From a virus: a DNA stretch of 30,624 bases. The stretch spans positions 1 through 30,624 of IMG/VR virus record IMGVR_UViG_3300009610_000065, one strand, 5' to 3'. The translations under genes were made by a program, and so were the position numbers. Positions 15,365 through 23,280 of the stretch are shown here, one piece after another; positions within the stretch are counted from its first letter, which is position 1; each line of letters opens with the position of its first letter. The notes beneath the pieces are model-generated. The model did no database searches and was not told the origin of the DNA. It saw only the letters and a list, made by a program, of their open reading frames with translations.

Positions 15365-16585
15365 TTACGCCTGAATCCGAACGGCCCAATCGGCCCGGAT
15401 GGTTTTGAAGCCGTAGATCCAGTCCAACCGCGTTGGATGCTGATCTGTCATGATGTCGGACGCTTCCCAGAGCCGCAGGCTCATACCCGATCCAGGCGCG
15501 CGCACGCGTTCAGCCTTGCCCTGGTTCGGGAGAATCAAATCCGCCGACGCCATGACAAACGCGTCCTTGTGGTACCCGAGCCCCTGCATTGAGGTCACGG
15601 CACTGGAGCCGACCACGTTGATTGTCGCGTTATCCGCAGGAGACGCCACGACGGTCTGATACGCCCCCGAGGTGATGATCGACGGCGCGATCGCCAGCGT
15701 GAGCATTTCGCCCGAGACATCCGACGTGGTGGCCGTCACGACAAACTTCTGCGGCAACCCGGAATCCTGGTAGCTCTGCACGTTCACGCCTTTAACCGCG
15801 GTCGCGCCGCTGCCAATGGTGAATACGTCGCCCTTGTTGAGTGTGGAGGCGCCCGACGACCAACCATCGGTCGCAAGGGTTGAACCCGTCTGACTCGCCC
15901 CCTTAACCAGCGGGGTGCCAGCGTACGTGCCGTAGGTGTGCGGGTAGATGTTGTTGTCTTCCCACCACTCTTTCCACTTCAGGGCGCCGGCCGATAACAT
16001 GCCATCTTCCAGCACGTTTTTGCTCGAGCCGAGATTAAAGAGCGCCAGATTGGCATTGGCGATCGCCGTGCCCATCGTGGAATTCACGAGCATGTTCCGG
16101 CTATCCTTCGGCACCGCCGCGATCTGCGTCAGATCATCAGCAGCAGCAAAGTAGACCGTGTTGGCGCTCGGCGTCGTGCCCGGCGTGCCTTGCGAGAAAT
16201 AGATGTCCTGATAGAGCCGTGATAGACCATCCTTGTCGGCCGTGTTCGCTAATTGCGTGCCGGCCGGATTCACGTAGCGCTCGCGCGTATCTTGAATATT
16301 CAGGGTGCCTTCTCGGCTTGACCAGCCCCACGCGATGTTGGCCTGATCGGTGATCGTCACGTAGACCACCGTGTCCTGAATGTTCTGGAGCTGGATACCC
16401 TGCCCCTTCGTGGTCACGAGACGTTGCGCCAGACGGACGCCGACCGTGCCTCCAACCTTGGTTCCAGAGACAATGAATTCGTCCGACAGCTTTTTTTGAA
16501 CGTTCCGAATGAACCGGGTTTCGTTCTTCGCCACGCGTTGCACGTCTCTGGCGACCCAGAGCGGCTCAATGGTGGTGTTCGCCAT
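15365..16585 (-). CDS. Major capsid (coat) protein, P22 gp5-like family
   Basis: 406 residues, close to P22 coat (430). The N-terminus, TIEPLWVARDVQRVAKNETR then FIRNVQKKLSDEFIVSGTKV, matches the opening of the P22-type coat family, followed by an E-loop-like segment VRLAQRLVTTKGQGIQLQ. The middle carries an inserted beta domain (VFTIGSGATAVKGVNVQSYQ), as in P22's I-domain. The C-terminal signature is LGYHKDAFVMASADLILPNQ, then MSLRLWEASDIMTDQHPTR and DWIYGFKTIRADWAVRI. It forms the icosahedral HK97-fold shell. The ATG has TAGGTAAGC before it. Codons 30-32 contain a slippery A AAA AAG heptamer (see findings). Confidence 0.88.
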   Translation of the reverse strand: MANTTIEPLWVARDVQRVAKNETRFIRNVQKKLSDEFIVSGTKVGGTVGVRLAQRLVTTKGQGIQLQNIQDTVVYVTITDQANIAWGWSSREGTLNIQDTRERYVNPAGTQLANTADKDGLSRLYQDIYFSQGTPGTTPSANTVYFAAADDLTQIAAVPKDSRNMLVNSTMGTAIANANLALFNLGSSKNVLEDGMLSAGALKWKEWWEDNNIYPHTYGTYAGTPLVKGASQTGSTLATDGWSSGASTLNKGDVFTIGSGATAVKGVNVQSYQDSGLPQKFVVTATTSDVSGEMLTLAIAPSIITSGAYQTVVASPADNATINVVGSSAVTSMQGLGYHKDAFVMASADLILPNQGKAERVRAPGSGMSLRLWEASDIMTDQHPTRLDWIYGFKTIRADWAVRIQA

Positions 16586-16587
16586 GC

Positions 16588-17607
16588 TTACCTACTCGCC
16601 CCACGAGACTGCCGTTCCTGCGCGTTCCAATACGCGTCGAATTCCTCTTGCGTACAGGTCGCCGGATCAGGTTCACCCGATTTCGGGGCACTATGCGATC
16701 CACTGACCGGAGAGACAGGCGGATGCGCAGAGGTTTTCGGTTTAGCTGGGGCCGCTCCGGTAAGTGCGGCGGCCTGTTCCAACTGATATTCAATGCGTGA
16801 CAATTCCCGAAAGGCGTGCAGAGGCGGCAGAGACGACAAACGTTCCGCCTCCTCCGAGTGATCGGCCATGTAGGCCAAGAGCTGATCCGGGATGGCGCTT
16901 TCAATCACGACATCCCACATCGGCCGCGTCATCGCGACCGTTTCTAATTTCGCTTGCAAGTCAGGATTCGTCTGGAAGGCCGACTGCATGCGCTGTCCGA
17001 GCTTCTGAATCCGCGTCCGTTCATGCGTCTCCCGCTCGGCCTGCTGCCGCTGGGCCTGGTCGGCCTGCTGGCGTTCGCTATACGCTTTTTGCTGATCCGC
17101 GAATTCCTGCCGCGCTTCCCACCGAGCCTGATCCTTGAGGTATTTCCGATCAAACTGCCCATCGGGGTACTTCTCGGTATTGGCGGGATCGGGTTCGGGA
17201 TCGCCCTGCGGCTCGGCCTTCGGTGGCTCCGGCCGCGCCATGCGCTTCAGTTCCGCTAACTCACGCTGAAATTCCTCGCGGAGTGAGCCAATCTGCCGCT
17301 CGGACTCGGATTTCATCCGTGCCGCTTCGCGCTTCGCCTCTTCCCGCTCGTAGACCACCTGATCGATCCGCTTCTGCGGGTCTTTCTTGGCGGGTTTCAC
17401 GGCCTGTGGTTGCTTCTGATCTGCGGCTGGCTCCGAGGCCGGAGGCGCAGCCACCGCATCCGCGGCGGGGGCCTCGGCGGTCTCTGTGGCGGGTTCGGAA
17501 ATGGGGATGTCGAGCGTGGCGCGGATTTCGTCGGCGGTCTGCGAGTTGGACGAGACCGTCACACCCTCATGGGTGACCGTGCCCGTCGCATTCGGCGGAG
17601 CGTTCAC
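16588..17607 (-). CDS. Scaffolding protein
   Basis: 339 residues, immediately upstream of the coat gene. It is acidic and Pro/Ala-rich for the first 75 residues. From about 76 to 215 it is a long highly charged helix or coiled coil rich in Glu, Gln, Arg and Ala (YEREEAKREAARMKSESERQ, ARQEFADQQKAYSERQQADQ). The C-terminus ends with the short helix TQEEFDAYWNAQERQSRGAS, the kind of basic helix-loop-helix end with which P22-type scaffolds bind coat. Role: it co-assembles with coat into the procapsid and leaves before packaging. Start is GTG with AGG 5 bases upstream. Confidence 0.8.
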   Translation of the reverse strand: MNAPPNATGTVTHEGVTVSSNSQTADEIRATLDIPISEPATETAEAPAADAVAAPPASEPAADQKQPQAVKPAKKDPQKRIDQVVYEREEAKREAARMKSESERQIGSLREEFQRELAELKRMARPEPPKAEPQGDPEPDPANTEKYPDGQFDRKYLKDQARWEARQEFADQQKAYSERQQADQAQRQQAERETHERTRIQKLGQRMQSAFQTNPDLQAKLETVAMTRPMWDVVIESAIPDQLLAYMADHSEEAERLSSLPPLHAFRELSRIEYQLEQAAALTGAAPAKPKTSAHPPVSPVSGSHSAPKSGEPDPATCTQEEFDAYWNAQERQSRGASR

Positions 17608-17633
17608 GCGCCTATCGTGCGAAATTCACTCCG

Positions 17634-17858
17634 CTAATTGTTTTTTGCAGCACCCCGAAAATCGATTTTATGTTCCTGACGCGCGCGGGTGAGCATGTGC
17701 CGCCACCACTGGCGGGTGATGTTCTGGATCGTCGTGCCGTGGAATTCGGCGTACTCCCGCATCTCGTCGAGCGTGGCCTGATTGGCGTGGAAGACGACAC
17801 GAACCCCGTTACAGCGCAATTCTGGCGGGAGCGGAGGACGGCCGCGTTTATGACTCAC
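17634..17858 (-). CDS. Small ribbon-helix-helix-like protein with basic GRP motif (74 aa)
   Basis: The GTG at 17856-17858 overlaps the portal stop by 11 bases and has GGAGG 5 bases before it, so I prefer it over a longer frame that would run deep into the portal gene. The protein starts VSHKRGRPPLPPELR, a basic AT-hook-like stretch. It continues with strand GVRVVFHAN, helix ATLDEMREYAEFHGT and helix IQNITRQWWRHMLTRA. Strand-helix-helix after a basic arm fits the Arc/CopG ribbon-helix-helix fold, usually a dimeric DNA-binding repressor. Finding it between portal and scaffold is unusual. The fold is inferred by eye. Confidence 0.6.
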   Translation of the reverse strand: MSHKRGRPPLPPELRCNGVRVVFHANQATLDEMREYAEFHGTTIQNITRQWWRHMLTRARQEHKIDFRGAAKNN

Positions 17859-20166
17859 GCGCCTCCGGTTGTTTCTCCGCCATCTCAACTTCGTGCATAT
17901 GCCCCTGCTCGCCTTGCTCCAGCGACTGCTCATGCCCGCGCTCGGCCTGCTCGGCGGCGTGCTGACGATTGCGCTCCGCCTCTTGCGCCTTCAGTCGCTC
18001 CACTGCAAGCTCGTGCGCCCGATCGATGGCCTGCTCGCCGTGCTCATGCCGCTGCTGATCGTCCTGCAACCCCGCCTTGACCGCGCCCTCTTCCTTGAGC
18101 TTCGCGTGCTCCAGCCGCGCCTTCATCAACGCGATCTTTAACTCGTTCTCGGCCTCCAGTTGCGCGATCTCGAACTTGTAGGCGTTGTCGATCTTCGCCT
18201 TCTCGATCGCGATCTGTCCCGCGACTTCCGCCTGCTTGAGGTCCGCTTGCGCCTTGATCTGATCGGTCTCGAGCGCCTTCTGTAGCTCCTGCAGTTGCTG
18301 ACTCAACTGCTCGACCATCTGCCCCGCCTGATCCCGCTGGGCCTTCAGCACTTGCGGATCGTTCGGATCGTCCTTATTGTCCTGCAGATTCGGCGGCAAG
18401 GACTTCTTCATGCGCTCTTGCGCTTCCTTGTGGCCGGGGAACGTCTGGAACCCCATCCAAATATCCGACAGCATCGGGCCGTAGAATTCCGGCGCCGCCT
18501 GGATCAGGTTCCCCAGCGCGTCCGACCCCTCTTCCGCGCGGGTCTGATAGCTCTTCCCCACCTCCACCACGACCGAATAGACGCCCTTCTTGAGATTGTG
18601 GTTGAGCGCCTGCTCCACGCCCGGCGGAAGGATTTTCGATCCAGACGGAAGCGCCACGGGCCGGCCAGTTTTGGGGTGTTTAATATAGGGGGCATTGAGA
18701 ATGATTTCTTTCCGCTCACCATCCTCTCCAAGAATCTGTGCCCTTCGACCGGCACGGTCATACACCGTAACGATCAGATCCAGTACGACCTTCGACTCAT
18801 ACGACATCGAGAGGTCGGCCATGTTCTGCACGTACTGCGACTGACTGATGCTGTTCGATTCCTGCATCGCCGCGAGCGTCTGATGGGCCACCTTGCGTTT
18901 CGCAAGATTTTCCAGCGCCGAACTGTCGGTAATCGCCGTGCCGGTCTGCAACGCATCTTTCGCCAGCCCAATCAGGGCGAGGGACGAGGATAGATCGGGA
19001 CTTTCCAAGTTCCGCTGCGGGGGAGGCGCGAGATGCCCACCAGCAGACACAGGGTCGTATTCCAGAAAGGGGAAGTTCCGCGTATTGGCCTGCTGCCAGG
19101 CGGCCTGATTCGTCTTAAACTGCCCGACCGCGCCAATCCACGGGGCTTTGGTCGCGAGCGCGTCCTTCTCCACCGCCGAGGAGACTTCGTAGTTAATCAG
19201 CCGCGCCGCATCCTTGTTCGGGCCAATCAGGCCGGCCCATCGGCGCTCAGTATCAAATGGCTGCAACTCGTTCCCAATCGTCGGGATGATCGGGATGTAC
19301 TTCCCGTTCCACGTCCGCGAGTCCAAGACCTCGATCGCGTTGATCTTCGCCCACTTGATGATGGGCTTCCGCTGCCGGCCCTCGCCCTCATACTCGGTGT
19401 AGAACAACTCGGCCACGCACACGGCATCATTCGCGCCGTCATACCACTTGAGCTTGTCCGTGCCCTTGACCGGCTTGCCGTCCGTACCAACACTCCAGGT
19501 CGCGAAGTTCGGCATCTGCGACTGCAGCTCGATCAGCTCATCGGCGCTCATGCCGCTCATTTTTGACTTCGAGTGCTCCCGCTTCAGCGTCTCCCGCGAG
19601 ATCCATGAGGTAATCAGGCACCGCGTCTGATCGCAAAAGTCCGGCTCCACCGCGAACGGATCCCAGTAGACCGACGACTGCCGCAGAATCCGCTTGATGA
19701 CGACCTTCAGATCGTCCGGATCGTCTGTGGCCTCGTCGTAGACCACATCCACCCGATACGCCCCGAACCCGGCTTTAATCGCCCGGTCATACGCCCAGCC
19801 ACGAGCCATGTAGGCGCGGGAATCGACTTCGATATGCCGGTAGAGCCCTTGGAAAATCTCCGCCGTGTCGGTGTCCGCATCCTGCGAAATCGGGCTGACA
19901 TGAATGCCGAAATGGGCGCGCGACCACTGGTTATACGTCTGCTGAATCGGCTGAGCTAAGGACGGAATCGACAGCATCACCCGCGGCGGGAGCGGGACAC
20001 CTTGCACCGTCTGCCCGGCGCGCATGACCTGCACCTGTTCCGGCCACTGCTTCTCCGGCACTTGGAAGGCGAGGTCGTCATCCTCCCTCTGCCGTTGGGC
20101 CCAGAACGCCTCCGAACTCAGCTTCTGGAAGTCTAGCGCCGCGCGGACAATCGGATCATCAGCCAT
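17848..20166 (-). CDS. P22-type portal protein
   Basis: 772 residues, near P22 gp1 (725). Recognisable parts of the family in order: SEAFWAQRQREDDDLAFQVP, the strand YDRAIKAGFGAYRVDVVYDE (near 132-151), RILRQSSVYWDPFAVEPDFC, the central GKYIPIIPTIGNEL and AGLIGPNKDAARLINYEVSS, then AGGHLAPPPQRNLESPDLSS. Residues from about 604 to the end are one continuous charged helix, matching the P22 portal 'barrel' that runs up inside the head. The last 70 residues are unusually His-rich (QQRHEHGEQ, GHMHEVE). The dodecameric portal is the DNA gate and terminase dock. The ATG overlaps the previous stop. Confidence 0.87.
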   Translation of the reverse strand: MADDPIVRAALDFQKLSSEAFWAQRQREDDDLAFQVPEKQWPEQVQVMRAGQTVQGVPLPPRVMLSIPSLAQPIQQTYNQWSRAHFGIHVSPISQDADTDTAEIFQGLYRHIEVDSRAYMARGWAYDRAIKAGFGAYRVDVVYDEATDDPDDLKVVIKRILRQSSVYWDPFAVEPDFCDQTRCLITSWISRETLKREHSKSKMSGMSADELIELQSQMPNFATWSVGTDGKPVKGTDKLKWYDGANDAVCVAELFYTEYEGEGRQRKPIIKWAKINAIEVLDSRTWNGKYIPIIPTIGNELQPFDTERRWAGLIGPNKDAARLINYEVSSAVEKDALATKAPWIGAVGQFKTNQAAWQQANTRNFPFLEYDPVSAGGHLAPPPQRNLESPDLSSSLALIGLAKDALQTGTAITDSSALENLAKRKVAHQTLAAMQESNSISQSQYVQNMADLSMSYESKVVLDLIVTVYDRAGRRAQILGEDGERKEIILNAPYIKHPKTGRPVALPSGSKILPPGVEQALNHNLKKGVYSVVVEVGKSYQTRAEEGSDALGNLIQAAPEFYGPMLSDIWMGFQTFPGHKEAQERMKKSLPPNLQDNKDDPNDPQVLKAQRDQAGQMVEQLSQQLQELQKALETDQIKAQADLKQAEVAGQIAIEKAKIDNAYKFEIAQLEAENELKIALMKARLEHAKLKEEGAVKAGLQDDQQRHEHGEQAIDRAHELAVERLKAQEAERNRQHAAEQAERGHEQSLEQGEQGHMHEVEMAEKQPEARES

Positions 20167-20407
20167 GCGTCTCGTCTCGCAGTCTCGCCAGTTCCTTGGT
20201 CAACTGATCCACCCCGGTCAGCAGCGCGTCCATCTGCATCTCCAACGTCTCGACCTTCTGGAACAGCACCGCGTAGCCGGCATTCAGATTCGTCAGGTTG
20301 TCCGCGTGGTTGTTGAGCGCATGCCGGAGCTCGGCGTCCGCTTCGGCCTTCGCCGCGCGCTCGGCCGCTTCGACCGATTGATAGCTCTTGAAGTCCGTCA
20401 GGCTCAT
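20159..20407 (-). CDS. Small coiled-coil protein upstream of portal (82 aa)
   Basis: 82 residues, helical and charged throughout: SVEAAERAAKAEADAELRHA, then heptads YAVLFQKVETLEMQMDALLT and VDQLTKELARLRDET. It has no cysteine or membrane helix. It overlaps the portal start by 8 bases. Its position between the terminase pair and the portal suggests a packaging or assembly helper, but no family is recognised. The ATG follows AAGG at a rather long spacing of about 10 bases. Confidence 0.6.
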   Translation of the reverse strand: MSLTDFKSYQSVEAAERAAKAEADAELRHALNNHADNLTNLNAGYAVLFQKVETLEMQMDALLTGVDQLTKELARLRDETHG

Positions 20408-20438
20408 CTACGACAACCTTGTGCTGAGTGGTTAACTC

Positions 20439-20657
20439 TTACGACATTCGCCACTTGCGCCCCCACTTCTGCTGTCGAACCATTCGCTGCGCAATTTCGG
20501 GCGAGTTCTCGTCTGTGATCCGCTCTGACACCTCAATCTCGGCATCGCATGTGCATTCCCCGCCATTTAGCTTTGGGCAATCGTTGTTGTGGTAAACCGC
20601 AACCATTCGCACGCCTCGCGCCGAAGGAATATCGAGAACCTTCTTTAAGTAGCTCAT
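20439..20657 (-). CDS. Small protein with Cys motif (72 aa)
   Basis: I choose the ATG at 20655-20657, which overlaps the large-terminase stop as ATGA, over a TTG four codons earlier. The 72-residue protein has a conserved-looking core, VAVYHNNDCPKLNGGECTCD, with Cys27, Cys35 and Cys37, followed by AEIEVSERI. This HNxxCPxLxGGxCTCD pattern occurs in small phage proteins and probably binds one metal ion with the preceding His. The C-terminus is basic (VRQQKWGRKWRM). It belongs to the set of short Cys proteins scattered through this phage. Function unknown. Confidence 0.6.
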   Translation of the reverse strand: MSYLKKVLDIPSARGVRMVAVYHNNDCPKLNGGECTCDAEIEVSERITDENSPEIAQRMVRQQKWGRKWRMS

Positions 20658-22060
20658 ACGCTCATCCAATCGGTCCCGGCATACGTCTGGGATCGCGGCT
20701 CGTCCATGAACTTTGGCCGCTCCTCTTCGGGGGGTTGATACCGCACGGCCAACCCGCGAAACGCATCGGCGCCGTGACTCGCCCAGTTATGCACGGGCGT
20801 CCCGGTAAACTCATTCAGGCGTGCGTTATGCGCCTTCCGATAGTTCCGAAGGGATTCAATAAGCCCCGCTGAATGCTTCTCGTCAAACCAGCACTTCGCC
20901 AGAAACAATCGCGTCGCATTGATGCCATCCGTCAGCGCCAGCGCCGGTAGAGGCTCCTCGAACTTCAGCCCAAGACTGGCGGCCGTTTCTTTCCGGCTCT
21001 TGCCCGTGCCTAACTCGCGAACGGCGATGTCATGCGGTGGGTAGTGCTTCCCGTAGGTGTACCCACGATCCGCCAACACCTGAATGTAATGGCCGAAGCC
21101 TTCCCCGCTCGCTTCGTAGTAATCCACAATCCGGACTTCGCCCGACCGGAACGACTGGCTGAAGACAATCGCGGTCGAGTCGTCCATCCCGAGATCCCAA
21201 TCGGTGTTGACCGGCAGCACGGGGTCCACCGGCACGCGCGTAATCCGCCCCTGCGTCTTCGCCGCGGCCATCTCCTTCCGGTACCACGCCCCCTGAATCG
21301 CTGCGTCAGGACTGAGATACCATTCCTGGTCGAACTCGTCCTGCGTCATGGCACCGTTGACGACCAGTTTGCGATCGTCCTCCATCGCGCGGATGAGCGC
21401 CGTAATCGTGGCGCCTTCCTCGTTGGCGAGCGAGACATCGACGTCCTGCCAGAGCGCGAACCATTCCGGGTCCACCGTCGCCGCCGCATGGAGATCAAAT
21501 AACTGGTCATGGCCCTTAATCGTCCCAGACCAGATGCAATACCCGACATGATCCGCGAGCGTCTTGGAGAGAATTTCCCCGAAGACATTCTTCGGAATCT
21601 GCGAGAACTCATCCAATGACAGGCCCGATAAGCCGGGACCGCGGAGCGAATCCGGATTATCGGCACCAATCAACTGCACCCGATTACCATTCGGATAGAC
21701 CACGAGCAATTCCGACTCGTTGAACTTGTGCCCCGGAATCGGGCGGGCAATATCCTTCAGCATCTCCCACGCCACGAGCTTGGCTTGCTTGTAGCTCGGC
21801 ATCACATGCCAATAGATACGCTTCTTGAGGAGCGTTTCAATCTGGTCTGCGGGTGCCTTGGGGAGTAAGTAGGTCAGGCGTTGCCGCTCCCAGTCGTCAT
21901 TCGTGGCGGCCCGCTGATGATGGTTGAGTTCAAAGGTCGTCTTCCCGGCGCGTCGATGGAGGACTAACGCGAGCCAGCGCTTGAACGTCGCATGCGCCGC
22001 CCGCGCCCACTTCCGCGGGCGATAGGGAATCACAATCTCCATCGGCGGGGCGAGCGTCAT
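20654..22060 (-). CDS. terL: Terminase large subunit (packaging ATPase/nuclease)
   Basis: 468 residues. The ATPase domain has Walker A HRRAGKTT at 35-42 and Walker B GLSGLSLDEF at 146-152 with catalytic Glu151. A coupling motif follows near WSGTIKG (177-183). The RNase H-like nuclease has the first acidic residues in NTDWDLGMDDSTAIVF (Asp287, Asp289) and the last in HGADAFRGLA (Asp432). It docks on the portal, drives DNA into the procapsid and cuts the concatemer. All key residues are present, so it should be active. The ATG overlaps the small-subunit stop as ATGA. Length and layout match P22-type headful terminases, though packaging mode cannot be proved here. Confidence 0.9.
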   Translation of the reverse strand: MTLAPPMEIVIPYRPRKWARAAHATFKRWLALVLHRRAGKTTFELNHHQRAATNDDWERQRLTYLLPKAPADQIETLLKKRIYWHVMPSYKQAKLVAWEMLKDIARPIPGHKFNESELLVVYPNGNRVQLIGADNPDSLRGPGLSGLSLDEFSQIPKNVFGEILSKTLADHVGYCIWSGTIKGHDQLFDLHAAATVDPEWFALWQDVDVSLANEEGATITALIRAMEDDRKLVVNGAMTQDEFDQEWYLSPDAAIQGAWYRKEMAAAKTQGRITRVPVDPVLPVNTDWDLGMDDSTAIVFSQSFRSGEVRIVDYYEASGEGFGHYIQVLADRGYTYGKHYPPHDIAVRELGTGKSRKETAASLGLKFEEPLPALALTDGINATRLFLAKCWFDEKHSAGLIESLRNYRKAHNARLNEFTGTPVHNWASHGADAFRGLAVRYQPPEEERPKFMDEPRSQTYAGTDWMSV

Positions 22061-22539
22061 TCGCCATCACCCAGCCAGCGAATCGTCAGCCCGCCGGAAT
22101 GCTCAATCTTCTCGGTAAGGAGGGCGAAGTGCTTCGCCAGCATCTCGAGGTTCTTGGACTTATCCCAAACCTTGACCTTATGGACGGTATCCATGTGCCC
22201 ATCGCCAGCCTCGGCATTCTTGACAATGACCTCCAAGCCGGCGATACAGGCGGCCTCTTCCGCCGTGAGCGTGTGGAGCGGCTTCAGCTTCCCGTTGGCA
22301 TCGAACAGCGCGCGTACGTCTGAGAAGGCTAACCGGCCAATCTCCTGCAAGACCCGCTCAGCGGTGATGTCAGCCTTCGCGAGTTGCTGCTGTGTCTTTT
22401 CGGCCACAGCCCCCCGAATGCTAGGATTTGCCATTAACGCGGCGGCCATTTTAGGGTGATAGCCCGCACGTTCGGCTGCCGCGGTCGCGTTCAGGTCTTT
22501 GCGGTATTCCGCCACGAATCGGACTTGCTTTGGGGTCAT
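22057..22539 (-). CDS. terS: Terminase small subunit (DNA recognition)
   Basis: 160 residues, opening MTPKQVRFVAEYRKDLNATA followed by AAERAGYHPKMAAALMANPS. This is the terminase_2 signature, in which the N-terminal helix-turn-helix recognises the packaging site. The middle helices (VLQEIGRLAFSDVRALFDAN) and the C-terminal VWDKSKNLEMLAKHFALLTE are also typical; the latter is the region by which small subunits contact the large subunit. It lies directly before terL with an ATGA overlap at each end. In headful phages the pac site often lies in this gene; I could not pick it out. Confidence 0.88.
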   Translation of the reverse strand: MTPKQVRFVAEYRKDLNATAAAERAGYHPKMAAALMANPSIRGAVAEKTQQQLAKADITAERVLQEIGRLAFSDVRALFDANGKLKPLHTLTAEEAACIAGLEVIVKNAEAGDGHMDTVHKVKVWDKSKNLEMLAKHFALLTEKIEHSGGLTIRWLGDGE

Positions 22540-22823
22540 GGAATGGTCGGATACCGTGTCAAAAATGCCACAATCGCCTCGTGGCTCACCCCTTTATTCT
22601 CTTGGAGATCAAGCGCCCACGCCGGATCCGTGTGTGCGGGATCGAGCGCGTGGGCCTGGAGTCGGGCGGTCAGGGCCTGTGCCGCGAAGGCTTCGGCGGT
22701 AGGGTAGTCGGGCTGCGACGTGACCAGGCCGTCCTTGTTGGCGCGGCCAGCGTGGCGCTTGCGATTCAGGGCGTGCTGGCGGGCCTGCTGGAGCAAGTCC
22801 GCAACGGTCGGATCTCCGATCAT
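22536..22823 (-). CDS. Hypothetical protein coupled to small terminase (95 aa)
   Basis: 95 residues, Ala-rich and helical (PTVADLLQQARQHALNRKRH, then PTAEAFAAQALTARLQAHAL), with a closing SHEAIVAFLTRYPTIP helix. The helices around ARxHALxxKxxAG and the D-x-x-H tail are not linked to any family I know. There are no cysteines or membrane helices. The stop overlaps the terminase start as ATGA, so it is expressed with packaging genes. A role in DNA packaging is possible by position only. Confidence 0.6.
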   Translation of the reverse strand: MIGDPTVADLLQQARQHALNRKRHAGRANKDGLVTSQPDYPTAEAFAAQALTARLQAHALDPAHTDPAWALDLQENKGVSHEAIVAFLTRYPTIP

Positions 22824-22835
22824 CCCAGATCATCA

Positions 22836-22925
22836 TCAGGGAGAAATCAGAGAGGTATACGCATAGATTATCGGCTGCATCGACAAAACCCCGCCGGCGA
22901 CCATCACATTGATAAACAGTCTCAT
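22836..22925 (-). CDS. Possible hydrophobic microprotein (29 aa)
   Basis: The ATG overlaps the stop of the zinc-ribbon gene as ATGA, with a weak GAGAG site before it. The peptide MRLFINVMVAGGVLSMQPII is almost all hydrophobic and could form a single membrane helix. It fills what would otherwise be a 98-base gap, the only gap near the terminase genes. Coupling and hydrophobic pattern favour a real microprotein, but the frame is short. Confidence 0.4.
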   Translation of the reverse strand: MRLFINVMVAGGVLSMQPIIYAYTSLISP

Positions 22926-23212
22926 GCCGCTCTCAGTTTCTCACGACAGCCCCGACACGTCCACGGCTCAAATCGTTCTTTCGGCGCCCGGCAGACCACG
23001 CACTTATTCTGCGCTAACAACACCATCACCTCGAGAAAGCGATTCGTGAGCCACCAGGATCGGAACTGCGCGGCGTTCTGCGGCGATCGGGCGCGCGCGC
23101 AGCGATCGCAGTAGTAACCCCGTGCAGCGGCGGTGCAGCCGGCACCATGACATTCCCCGCGGGCCGTTCGCTGGGCCCGCCACCGTCTGGCTCGACTGGC
23201 ACCGTCGGTCAT
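22922..23212 (-). CDS. Double zinc-ribbon protein (96 aa)
   Basis: 96 residues with two four-cysteine clusters. The first is Cys21, Cys26, Cys35 and Cys38 (CHGAGCTAAARGYYCDRC). The second is Cys71, Cys74, Cys86 and Cys89 (CVVCRAPKERFEPWTCRGC). Both have the CxxC pair of zinc ribbons. A basic arm of Arg residues precedes the first cluster. It has no HNH catalytic His-Asn, so an endonuclease call is not supported. Proteins like this often bind nucleic acid or a host polymerase. It sits just before the terminase genes. The ATG overlaps the stop of a 21-codon frame and has GTAAGG upstream. Confidence 0.65.
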   Translation of the reverse strand: MTDGASRARRWRAQRTARGECHGAGCTAAARGYYCDRCARARSPQNAAQFRSWWLTNRFLEVMVLLAQNKCVVCRAPKERFEPWTCRGCREKLRAA

Positions 23213-23274
23213 GGCCTTACTCCCTTCCCCGGATAGGCCCGATGGTCGCGTTGCTCAGCGGGGCTAAAACTCAT
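23209..23274 (-). CDS. Possible 21-residue microprotein
   Basis: The frame opens at an ATG 6 bases after the previous stop with GAGG at good spacing, and closes with an ATGA overlap onto the zinc-ribbon gene. The peptide MSFSPAEQRDHRAYPGKGV is polar with a basic end. Good ribosome site and coupling at both ends suggest that ribosomes read it, perhaps as a link to the next gene and not for its product. Confidence 0.4.
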   Translation of the reverse strand: MSFSPAEQRDHRAYPGKGVRP

Positions 23275-23280
23275 CGCACC

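Noticed and set aside
16137-16331. Minus-strand frame of 64 codons inside the coat gene
   Set aside because: It lies wholly within the coat gene in another frame. I keep only the note about the slippery site, not a gene call.
22609-22836. Minus-strand frame starting ATGATGATC
   Set aside because: It overlaps most of the 95-residue gene in another frame, is Arg/Pro-rich, and would break the ATGA coupling to terS.
22922-23212. HNH endonuclease call for the double zinc-ribbon protein
   Set aside because: The His-Asn-His catalytic pattern is missing; only cysteine pairs are present.
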